In this document: piece after piece, positions 1 to 5,030 of the stretch | Layout: the number at the start of each line of letters is the position of its first letter | Numbering within the stretch: the stretch's first letter is position 1 | Source: an uncultured Eubacteriales bacterium | GTDB taxonomy: Bacteria > Bacillota > Clostridia > Oscillospirales > CAG-382 | Assembly: GCA_900546385.1 (NCBI GenBank) | Contig: URCT01000140.1 | Location: 1 to 5,484 of the forward strand | Direction of reading: 5' to 3' | DNA length: 5,484 nt | Notes under the pieces: model-generated | The model's input: only the letters and a program-made list of their open reading frames with translations | Databases searched by the model: none | What the model was told of the DNA's origin: nothing | Translations under genes and position numbers: made by a program

Positions 1-351
1 GGCTACCTCCCCCGGCTTTTGCGAAACCAAGGTGCTTGCCGGAAGTAAGGTAAGCTTTTGCGACATTTCGGAGCGCAGCGCGTGCGTCATCTTCTGCCCG
101 AAAAGCACAAGCAGTGTCTCCTGTGCCGAAGAAAGCACGCCCTCAAGCACCAAGCTTCCGAAATAGAGAAGCATGGCCGCAAGCGCAATCGGCAAGCCGC
201 CGGTCAGCCGGTCAATGATCTGCGCCAAAAGTAACGGCGGAACAAGGGACGCGATGACACAAGCCGCCACGCACAAAAGCGTTCCGAGCGAAAGAAGTCT
301 GTGCGTCAGCACCGCCTGTTTGAATGCGGCAAATACGCCTTTACGCTTCAT
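1..351 (-). CDS. ABC exporter half-transporter, second subunit (N-terminal part only)
   Basis: This is the start of a second membrane-domain/ATPase half-transporter, read by hand from ATG at 349-351 to the left edge (117 codons, no stop). It begins MKRKGVFAAFKQAVL and has two hydrophobic stretches fitting TM1 (about residues 19-46) and TM2 (about 53-75). An amphipathic segment follows (FGQKMTHALRSEM), then KPGEVA at 112-117, which matches the conserved G-E of the first coupling-helix region in type IV exporters (usual form GEITSRxxNDV). The start is supported by a GAGGGG ribosome binding site six bases upstream, and by an 11-bp overlap with the end of the upstream exporter gene, typical of translational coupling. 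A full family member is about 570-600 residues, so the rest of the membrane domain and the whole ATPase domain lie outside the window. Its partner has a degenerate catalytic site, so this subunit is inferred to carry the canonical glutamate. Substrate unknown. Confidence 0.88.
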   Translation of the reverse strand, partial: MKRKGVFAAFKQAVLTHRLLSLGTLLCVAACVIASLVPPLLLAQIIDRLTGGLPIALAAMLLYFGSLVLEGVLSSAQETLLVLFGQKMTHALRSEMSQKLTLLPASTLVSQKPGEVA

Positions 352-2077
352 GGTTTTCCCCTCTTTCTTGGCTTTCATAAAGCCGACGGTATGCCGGAAC
401 GGACGCAATAAGCTCGTCGTGCGTGCCGACGGTCGTTTTGCCGCCCTCCATAAATAGAATCTGTTGCATTTGCGGAAAATGGTACAGCCGGTGCGATATT
501 AAAAAGACGACCTTATCGTTGGCATAGTCCCGCAAATTTGCAAAAACCGTATCCTCCGTTTTGCGGTCAAGAGCCGAGAACGGATCATCCAAAACAAGCA
601 CCGGACGCGGATGGGCGAGCGTTCTTGCAAGTGCCAAACGCTTGGCCTGTCCGCCGGAAAGGCGCGTGCCGCGGCTTCCGATAACGGTTTCGACGCCGTT
701 TTCCATGGCCGCCACCTCATCGCTTAGCGCGACAGCCGCAAGATACGGTACAACCTCTTGCTCACTGCCGCAAAGCACATTGCTTTTCACCGTGTCGGCG
801 CTTAGCTCCGGGTCATGTCCCAAATAGCCGACTGTTCCGGCAAGTTCCCGTGAAGAAAGATCGGCAAGCTCTTTGTCACCAAACCGAACTGAGCCGCCAT
901 AGGGGGCTTCGCAGAGAAAGACGCGTCCAAAGGTGGATTTTCCGCAGGCCACCGGCCCCGTCACGCCGATGATATCGCCGGGATGTGCCGTGAGGGAAAG
1001 TCCCGAAAAGATGGGGGCTTCGCCGTAGGCAAAAGAAAGCGCCGAAAGCGTTACATCTGCGGGCGGCGCGATTTTGAGCGTTTCAAGCGGTGCAGGGCTT
1101 GTCAGGCGCGGTTTGATACGCTTCCAAGAGACCTCGGCTTTCTGCACCGCATTGAACAGCTTTGCCACCTTGGAGGATTTCACGACCAACTTGGTAAAAC
1201 ACGAAAGAAAGGTGGTGAACGCTGCAATGCCCCATGCGCTCCAGCCGGAACCCAACACATTTTTTGTGCCAAACCACAGGATGAACAGCACACCGGCTTC
1301 GGAGGCCGCAAGATACAGCGGCGGAAGTGCCGACTGCCACACGCTGTTGCGCACGGCCGTCTTTTCGTAGGCGTTCAGCGTTTGCTCATAGCGTTCTTCT
1401 CTGGCTTTTTCGCAGCCGTATATGCGATAGGTCACGGCATTTTCCGCGCGGTCGAGCGCACCGCCGTTTAGGGCTGCCGCCGCCTTTTTGTAGGCCGCAC
1501 CGGCGCGCTGCACCGGCTTTTTCATGCGTGCCGCGCAAAAATAGGAAAGCGGCGTAAAAACAAAGCTGAGTAAAGCCAATCGCCAATCGTACACCAAAAG
1601 CATGACCGCGTAACCAACAAGTGCCACGCCGGTGTCGAACACCTCGGTGGTGAACTTGCGCATTCCCTCCACGCAATCGTCTACATCGGCGATGGCCTTC
1701 GTCATAATCTCGCCAGCACCCTCTTTTTCCAGCGAAGCGCGGCTTGCACGCACAAGATTGGCATATAAAATGCCCTTCATGCGGCGGTTGATGTTGTTGG
1801 CAAAGCGGCGCACATAGAAGCGTTTGACAAAGCGTGAAGCCTGTACGGCAAGCGTGACGGCAAGATAGGCAAGCACAAGCACGGCCATGGTCTGTGCGGT
1901 CTTGCTGCCGCCAAGAATGTCAGCAAGCGTTCCGGCAAGACGTCCCTCAAACCACGGTGTGGCAAGCAAACCGACGTTATAAAGCAATCCCGAAAGCGTC
2001 ACAAGCACAAGCGGCAGCCATTCGGCGCGGAAATAAGACAAAATCCGGTCCGGACGAAACGTTTTTTCCGTTTTCAT
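341..2077 (-). CDS. ABC multidrug-type exporter half-transporter with degenerate ATPase site
   Basis: A 578-residue fused membrane-domain/ATPase protein, the usual length for a bacterial half-exporter. Residues 20-300 contain about six hydrophobic segments (around 21-43, 63-80, 147-163, 168-180, 255-272, 278-298). The ATPase domain has a likely A-loop Tyr351, Walker A GPVACGKST (374-382), signature LSGGQ (473-477), Walker B VLVLDD (493-498), D-loop SALD (501-504) and switch His529 in LISHR. Two key positions differ from consensus: the catalytic glutamate after Walker B is Asp498, and the Q-loop glutamine appears to be His421 (GYLGHDPEL). Asp at the first position is characteristic of the degenerate-site subunit of heterodimeric exporters such as TM287 or BmrC, so a heterodimer with the next gene is inferred. 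An in-frame extension of 38 codons upstream is rejected: ATG at 2075-2077 has a GGGAG site ten bases upstream and starts 7 nt after the MarR stop. Drug, peptide or lipid export are all possible. Confidence 0.92.
   Translation of the reverse strand: MKTEKTFRPDRILSYFRAEWLPLVLVTLSGLLYNVGLLATPWFEGRLAGTLADILGGSKTAQTMAVLVLAYLAVTLAVQASRFVKRFYVRRFANNINRRMKGILYANLVRASRASLEKEGAGEIMTKAIADVDDCVEGMRKFTTEVFDTGVALVGYAVMLLVYDWRLALLSFVFTPLSYFCAARMKKPVQRAGAAYKKAAAALNGGALDRAENAVTYRIYGCEKAREERYEQTLNAYEKTAVRNSVWQSALPPLYLAASEAGVLFILWFGTKNVLGSGWSAWGIAAFTTFLSCFTKLVVKSSKVAKLFNAVQKAEVSWKRIKPRLTSPAPLETLKIAPPADVTLSALSFAYGEAPIFSGLSLTAHPGDIIGVTGPVACGKSTFGRVFLCEAPYGGSVRFGDKELADLSSRELAGTVGYLGHDPELSADTVKSNVLCGSEQEVVPYLAAVALSDEVAAMENGVETVIGSRGTRLSGGQAKRLALARTLAHPRPVLVLDDPFSALDRKTEDTVFANLRDYANDKVVFLISHRLYHFPQMQQILFMEGGKTTVGTHDELIASVPAYRRLYESQERGENHEA
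358..363 (-). promoter_or_regulatory. Ribosome binding site of the second exporter subunit
   Basis: The minus strand reads GAGGGG followed by the 6-nt spacer AAAACC and ATG. The site lies inside the last codons of the upstream exporter gene. Ribosomes finishing that gene (TAA at 341-343) would therefore terminate just past this start, which favours coupled, near-equal synthesis of the two subunits. Confidence 0.75.
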
Positions 2078-2084
2078 GCGTGTC

Positions 2085-2543
2085 TCACTCCCTTTGACCG
2101 CCGCTAAAATGCGGAAAGCCTTGGCGGCTTTCGGTTTTGGAGGCGGCATACAGCTTGTCCAATAAGCTTGCAAAGGTTTTCGCCTGCTCATCGGTCAGAA
2201 CGGAGGTCAGATATTCGTAAAAAGCGGTTTCGATCTCAGCTTTGGAGGCTTTCATAGCCTCGGCTTTTTCGGTTGGATACAACAGCTTGCTGCGCCCGTC
2301 GTCCGGGTCGTCCTTGCGCACAAGAAAGCCTTTGGCTTCGAGATTTTTGGTTCGGCGCGCAATGGCCGCTTTGTCGGCATTCAGAATTTCCGCAAGTTTC
2401 GCCTGCGTGCAGCCGGCATTGTGGCGCAAGGCATGGATCAAATCGATCTCCGCCGTGCCAACACCCTGCTCACGCAATGAGACCAACACCAGTTTTTCGG
2501 CTTCTCGGGCGATTTTTGTGATCTTTCGTTCGGTTATATCCAT
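2085..2543 (-). CDS. MarR-family transcriptional regulator
   Basis: A 152-residue protein of typical MarR length, expected to be a dimeric winged helix-turn-helix DNA-binding repressor released by a small ligand. An N-terminal helix is followed by the helix-turn-helix (CTQAKLAEIL at 45-54; recognition helix about 57-70, DKAAIARRTKNLEA). The wing contains the family-typical D-x-R pattern (DDGRSKLLYPT, 81-91), and C-terminal dimerisation helices span about 95-135. The start at ATG 2541-2543 is chosen because GGAGGG lies six bases upstream. A 17-codon in-frame extension to TTG at 2592-2594 would begin before the predicted transcription start and inside the operator, so it is rejected. It is the first gene of an operon with two ABC exporter genes, from which control of drug or toxic-compound efflux is inferred. 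The palindrome over its own promoter points to autorepression. The inducing ligand cannot be read from the sequence. Confidence 0.93.
   Translation of the reverse strand: MDITERKITKIAREAEKLVLVSLREQGVGTAEIDLIHALRHNAGCTQAKLAEILNADKAAIARRTKNLEAKGFLVRKDDPDDGRSKLLYPTEKAEAMKASKAEIETAFYEYLTSVLTDEQAKTFASLLDKLYAASKTESRQGFPHFSGGQRE
2088..2095 (-). promoter_or_regulatory. Ribosome binding site of the first exporter subunit
   Basis: The minus strand reads AAAGGGAG, with a 10-nt spacer to ATG at 2075-2077. It lies at the very end of marR, next to its TGA stop (2085-2087). It decides the start of the exporter gene against upstream in-frame starts buried in marR, and implies that marR and the exporter share one transcript. 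Confidence 0.65.
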
Positions 2544-2549
2544 GTGTAT

Positions 2550-2555
2550 CCCTCC
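2550..2555 (-). promoter_or_regulatory. Ribosome binding site of marR
   Basis: The minus strand reads GGAGGG with a 6-nt spacer (ATACAC) to ATG at 2541-2543. This near-ideal site fixes the regulator's start over the longer open frame. Confidence 0.85.
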
Positions 2556-2568
2556 GTAAAAATTTTGA

Positions 2569-2574
2569 TTGTAT
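2569..2574. promoter_or_regulatory. Possible extra operator half-site
   Basis: TTGTAT at 2569-2574 repeats the half-site core of the main palindrome (TTGTAT at 2583-2588), in the same orientation and 14 bp away. A further short palindrome, TATGTACATA (2572-2581), lies between them. This could be an accessory contact for the regulator, or chance in AT-rich DNA. Confidence 0.35.
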
Positions 2575-2578
2575 GTAC

Positions 2579-2598
2579 ATAGTTGTATATACAACTAT
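2579..2598. promoter_or_regulatory. Probable MarR operator, perfect 20-bp palindrome
   Basis: The sequence ATAGTTGTATATACAACTAT is a perfect inverted repeat with ten-base arms and no spacer. It overlaps the last two bases of the -10 box and covers the predicted transcription start. MarR dimers typically bind AT-rich palindromes of about 16-20 bp in this position, so binding would block RNA polymerase. That the adjacent MarR protein binds here is inference from position, symmetry and family habit. Confidence 0.85.
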
Positions 2599-2624
2599 TA
2601 TAGCCTGAATTTTTCATTTGTCAA
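2597..2624 (-). promoter_or_regulatory. Consensus sigma-A promoter of the marR-exporter operon
   Basis: On the minus strand TTGACA (2619-2624) and TATAAT (2597-2602) are both perfect matches to consensus, separated by 16 bp. Transcription should start near 2590, giving a leader of about 47 nt before the marR ATG. So strong a promoter on a regulator-exporter operon makes sense only if it is tightly repressed, in keeping with the overlapping palindrome. The promoter starts 12 bp past the upstream transcription unit's terminator, so the operon is insulated. Confidence 0.92.
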
Positions 2625-2635
2625 GTGGTTGCATG

Positions 2636-2668
2636 AAAAAACAGCGGTTTGCTTTCGCAAACCGCTGT
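2636..2668 (-). terminator. Intrinsic terminator of the sugar ABC ATPase gene
   Basis: On the minus strand a perfect 12-bp stem (ACAGCGGTTTGC with GCAAACCGCTGT) closes on a GAAA tetraloop and runs into TTTTTC. The stem begins 14 nt after the TAA of the ATPase gene. The plus strand lacks an immediate T run after the hairpin, so it should act mainly in the minus direction. It separates the sugar-ATPase unit from the marR operon. Confidence 0.96.
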
Positions 2669-2682
2669 CAGTTGATTGTTTT

Positions 2683-3798
2683 TTAGTGAGCGATGCACTT
2701 TTCGGTTTCGATATCGAAGAAGTGTGCGTGCGTGATATCGAACGCCACCTTAACGGTATCGCCGCTCTTTGCCTTGGAACGGGACGAAACGCGTGCGATA
2801 AGGTTGGTTTCTTCGCCCATGGAGAGGTACAGATAGATTTCTGCGCCCATAAGCTCGGTAACATCAACCATCGCGTCTGCCGTCCAATCGGTCAACGTGG
2901 AGAGGTACATCGGTTCGTCATGGATAGCTTCCGGACGGATACCCATGTTCACTTCTTTGCCGACATATTCAGCAAGAGCCGGATTTTCAGCCTTTTCGGT
3001 CGGGAGCTTGAACTTGCAGCCAGCAAACGAAACATACATATCCGCGCCTTCCTTGGAAAGCGTAGCCTTGATGAAGTTCATCTGCGGTGTGCCGATAAAG
3101 CCGGCAACGAATACGTTGCAAGGCAGATCGTACAGGTTCTGCGGCGTATCGACCTGTTGGATAAGGCCGTCCTTCATGACAACGATACGGGAAGCCATGG
3201 TCATAGCTTCGGTCTGGTCATGCGTAACGTAGATAAAGGTGGTGCCGAGTCTCTTATGGAGCTTGGTAAGCTCGGTTCTCATGGATGCACGAAGCTTTGC
3301 ATCGAGGTTGGAGAGCGGTTCGTCCAAAAGGAAGACCTTCGGTTCACGCACGATGGCACGACCCAAAGCAACACGCTGTCTCTGACCGCCGGACAAAGCC
3401 TTCGGACGTCTGTCGAGTAAGTGCGAGATATCGAGGATACGGCCGGCTTCTTCCACGCGGCGTTTGATTTCATCCTTCGGCGTTTTGCGGAGCTTCAAGC
3501 CGAATGCCATGTTTTCAAACACGGTCATGTGCGGATACAGAGCGTAGTTCTGGAACACCATCGCAATATCTCTGTCCTTCGGTGCGACATCGTTGACGAT
3601 GCGGTCGCCGATATACAGTTCGCCTTCGGTAATTTCTTCAAGACCCGCGATCATACGGAGTGTGGTGGATTTACCGCATCCGGAAGGACCGACGAGAATG
3701 ATAAATTCTTTGTCTTTGATTTCAAGGCAGAAATCGTTAACGGCCGTTACGCCGCCCGGATAACGCTTGAAAATGTGTTTTAAGCTTACACTTGCCAT
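2683..3798 (-). CDS. Sugar ABC importer ATP-binding protein, UgpC/MsmX type
   Basis: A 371-residue cytoplasmic ATPase, full length for the CUT1 carbohydrate-importer family (about 360-375). It would hydrolyse ATP to drive sugar or glycerol-phosphate uptake through membrane permeases. Motifs seen: Walker A GPSGCGKST (37-45), Q-loop Gln83 in the CUT1-typical VFQNYALYPHMTV (81-93), signature LSGGQ (135-139), Walker B VFLLDEP (155-161) with catalytic Glu160, D-loop SNLD (163-166) and switch His193 in VTHD. The C-terminal part from about 235 fits the MalK-like TOBE/OB regulatory domain, with MGIRPE at 285-290. All catalytic residues are intact. No permease or solute-binding gene adjoins it on either side. 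In Firmicutes such lone ATPases (MsmX, MsiK) often serve several sugar importers encoded elsewhere; that role is inferred here. The start is supported by GGGAGG nine bases upstream. The gene name (msmX, msmK or ugpC) cannot be settled from sequence alone. Confidence 0.95.
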   Translation of the reverse strand: MASVSLKHIFKRYPGGVTAVNDFCLEIKDKEFIILVGPSGCGKSTTLRMIAGLEEITEGELYIGDRIVNDVAPKDRDIAMVFQNYALYPHMTVFENMAFGLKLRKTPKDEIKRRVEEAGRILDISHLLDRRPKALSGGQRQRVALGRAIVREPKVFLLDEPLSNLDAKLRASMRTELTKLHKRLGTTFIYVTHDQTEAMTMASRIVVMKDGLIQQVDTPQNLYDLPCNVFVAGFIGTPQMNFIKATLSKEGADMYVSFAGCKFKLPTEKAENPALAEYVGKEVNMGIRPEAIHDEPMYLSTLTDWTADAMVDVTELMGAEIYLYLSMGEETNLIARVSSRSKAKSGDTVKVAFDITHAHFFDIETEKCIAH

Positions 3799-3807
3799 TT
3801 TGTTATT

Positions 3808-3813
3808 CCTCCC
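3808..3813 (-). promoter_or_regulatory. Ribosome binding site of the sugar ABC ATPase
   Basis: The minus strand reads GGGAGG with a 9-nt spacer to ATG at 3796-3798. It is strong and unambiguous, and sets the start at MASVSLKHIF, where the family normally begins. Confidence 0.85.
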
Positions 3814-3871
3814 AAAGAATAAAACATACGTTTTCTATCATCAAAGATACAGTCTTATCTTATCAGCTTAT

Positions 3872-3900
3872 ATAATAACAAATTTTTCCGAAAAAGGAAA
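3872..3900 (-). promoter_or_regulatory. Putative extended -10 promoter for the sugar ABC ATPase
   Basis: The minus strand carries TGTTATTAT (3872-3880), an extended -10 element (TG, one base, then TATTAT). The -35 position at 17-bp spacing, TTTCCT (3895-3900), is a poor match. Transcription would start near 3865, giving a leader of about 66 nt. An extended -10 can compensate for a weak -35 in Firmicutes, but the region is so AT-rich that a chance match is possible. Confidence 0.5.
3883..3895. promoter_or_regulatory. Possible operator in the ATPase promoter spacer
   Basis: TTTTTCCGAAAAA is a perfect inverted repeat (six-base arms around one base). It occupies most of the spacer between the weak -35 and the extended -10, a position where a bound protein would affect polymerase. 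A cre-like (CcpA) site was considered, but the usual TGWAANCGNTNWCA pattern does not fit well. Confidence 0.25.
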
Positions 3901-4032
3901 GTGTTTTTGTACCCAAATTTTTCAGCGCATATTTGTGCACATTTGACAAAAATCAATGATTTCGAGCGTATATCAAAGAATTCGGGAGTTTTTCAAACAG
4001 CCAAAAACAGAATTTGTTACTTTTCAACAAAA

Positions 4033-4944
4033 TTACAGGAAATACTTGTGCAAATCCTTGATATCTGCCGAATCTTCCTCAAAGAGTTCCCAGTTTTCGA
4101 TGTGTTCGCACGCTTCGCCGGGCTTTAAGGTATAAAGCGGCGACAGGGTTTCGACCTCTAAGAAGCTTGCGCAGGAATACATTTCCACCGAGCAGCCGTT
4201 ATCGGGATAAGAAGCACCCGGAATAAAGGCCGTCGTAATGCGGAACGCGGTGCCGTGATTGAGGCAGACGGCAACGCCGGCGGTGTTGTTAGCGCCGATT
4301 TTGAACGGAAGCTCCGCGTTCACATCCTGGGCAAGTCCCAAATAGGTATCGTCCATAAAGAAGCGTTTGTCGGTCATGACGTTATACGGCCAAAGCATCA
4401 GCGTGCGGTTGGCTAAAAGCCCGGTATCCTCGGTCGCCTGCTTGACAAACGCCCGGCCGCCCTTATCGGTCACGTTGAGACCCCAGATGGCGCCGGTCTG
4501 CGTGCGATCGGACATATTGGTAAGCACGTGCTTGACGCTTGCCTTAGCTTCGGTTTCATCGACCGTGATGATGAGCGTTTCCTGCCAGCCGGTGAAGATC
4601 TGCTTGGGTGCATAGAAGGTAAACACATTATGCTCCACGGTATATGCCACCGGATCGTTATCGGGATAATAGGTTTCGGGATGCTTTTCGGGGCTGACCC
4701 AAAAACGATGGCCGCCGCAGATGTTCCAGCGTGCGCCCTTGCCGAACATATCCTGCAGATTCGGCTCGTCGTGATAGATGGCAAGCGCGTCGTCGTTGAA
4801 CATCATGTTTTCCTTGCCGACAAGGTTCAATTTGATGATGCGCGGGCCGCGGTCGACCGTCACATACAGTTCCATCGCGCCGTTTTCGATGCAGACGCAT
4901 TTGCCGAAGGTTGAATACTCTTTTACTTCATAGGTTAATGCCAT
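4033..4944 (-). CDS. Galactose-mutarotase-like fold protein (DUF4380-like)
   Basis: A 303-residue soluble protein with no signal peptide or membrane segment. Its order of beta-rich segments and key motifs resemble the aldose-1-epimerase/galactose-mutarotase superfamily, especially DUF4380 proteins: an early G-P-R-I-I segment (33-37), GGHRFWVSPE (77-86) with a candidate functional His79, GAIWGLNVTD (151-160), and a late FLEVETLSPL (261-270) whose acidic residues Glu263 and Glu265 could take the place of the catalytic base of mutarotases. Family members probably bind or epimerise a sugar, but I know of no firmly assigned reaction, and the assignment rests on motif recall rather than a search. 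The start at ATG 4942-4944 has GAGGGAG five bases upstream. It sits between metK and a sugar-uptake ATPase, all on one strand; the second neighbour suits a role in handling incoming sugars. Transcription may come from metK read-through, as no clear promoter is visible in the 86-bp gap. Confidence 0.75.
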   Translation of the reverse strand: MALTYEVKEYSTFGKCVCIENGAMELYVTVDRGPRIIKLNLVGKENMMFNDDALAIYHDEPNLQDMFGKGARWNICGGHRFWVSPEKHPETYYPDNDPVAYTVEHNVFTFYAPKQIFTGWQETLIITVDETEAKASVKHVLTNMSDRTQTGAIWGLNVTDKGGRAFVKQATEDTGLLANRTLMLWPYNVMTDKRFFMDDTYLGLAQDVNAELPFKIGANNTAGVAVCLNHGTAFRITTAFIPGASYPDNGCSVEMYSCASFLEVETLSPLYTLKPGEACEHIENWELFEEDSADIKDLHKYFL

Positions 4945-4949
4945 AAATA

Positions 4950-4956
4950 CTCCCTC
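4950..4956 (-). promoter_or_regulatory. Ribosome binding site of the mutarotase-like gene
   Basis: The minus strand reads GAGGGAG with a 5-nt spacer (TATTT) to ATG at 4942-4944. It supports this as a translated gene and fixes its start. Confidence 0.8.
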
Positions 4957-4978
4957 ATTTTTATCAATATGAAATCAG

Positions 4979-5016
4979 ACGCATCCGGACGTTGTTTTGT
5001 TCCGTGACGGACGCGT
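4979..5016 (-). terminator. Hairpin after metK, weak terminator or processing site
   Basis: On the minus strand ACGCGTCCG pairs with CGGATGCGT (nine pairs, one G-U) around a 20-nt loop whose ends can add a short ACG/CGT helix. An A run precedes the stem, as in many intrinsic terminators, but it is followed by CTGATTTCATA rather than a clean T run, so termination is probably partial at best. On the plus strand the same arms have one A-C mismatch but are followed by seven Ts. Read-through from metK into the next gene is plausible. Confidence 0.4.
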
Positions 5017-5030
5017 TTTTTTACAAAATT

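Larger units (their letters stand above)
3799..4032. other. AT-rich intergenic region with short palindromes
   Basis: The 234 bp between the mutarotase-like gene and the sugar ATPase are much richer in A+T than the flanking genes. I see no credible gene and no clear terminator after the mutarotase-like gene. Besides the ATPase promoter and ribosome binding site it holds four small inverted repeats: AAGATA/TATCTT arms at 3844-3849 and 3856-3861; TTTTTC-C-GAAAAA at 3883-3895, between the putative -35 and -10; TGTGCACA at 3934-3941; and AAATCA-A-TGATTT at 3950-3962. Any could be a regulator site, but none matches a motif I can name. Transcription may also read through from the mutarotase-like gene. 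Confidence 0.6.

Noticed and set aside
983..1471. Plus-strand open frame of 162 codons within the exporter gene, and similar overlapping frames
   Set aside because: They are antisense or off-frame shadows of a clearly conserved exporter gene, rich in Arg/Cys/His as expected of frame artefacts, with no motifs.
341..2077. Pseudogene status of the first exporter subunit because of its altered ATPase residues
   Set aside because: The frame is intact at full family length with the other motifs preserved, and Asp at the catalytic position is a known functional feature of heterodimeric exporters.
2078..2191. N-terminal extension of the first exporter subunit by 38 codons
   Set aside because: It lies inside the marR coding region, has no membrane or family features, and the ATG at 2075-2077 has its own ribosome binding site.
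2544..2594. N-terminal extension of the MarR protein by 17 codons
   Set aside because: It would start at TTG upstream of the predicted transcription start and inside the operator, whereas the ATG at 2541-2543 has an ideal ribosome binding site.
2569..3420. Long plus-strand open frame of 283 codons opposite the sugar ABC ATPase
   Set aside because: It is antisense to a full-length, motif-complete ATPase gene, crosses the terminator and the marR promoter, has no family motifs, and is explained by the codon pattern of the real gene.
3844..3861. AAGATA/TATCTT inverted repeat in the leader of the ATPase gene as an attenuator or riboswitch
   Set aside because: A six-pair AT-rich stem with a six-base loop is too weak for an attenuator, there is no T run, and nothing resembles a known riboswitch; it is kept only as a possible protein site.
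3943..3948. Perfect TTGACA on the plus strand in the gap, as a possible divergent promoter
   Set aside because: No acceptable -10 box occurs at 16-18 bp spacing (the best is a weak TATATC at 20 bp), and no plausible gene lies downstream.
3901..4128. Plus-strand open frame of 75 codons starting in the AT-rich gap
   Set aside because: It starts with GTG with an AAGGA-like sequence too close (about 2 nt), runs into the mutarotase-like gene on the opposite strand, and resembles no known protein.
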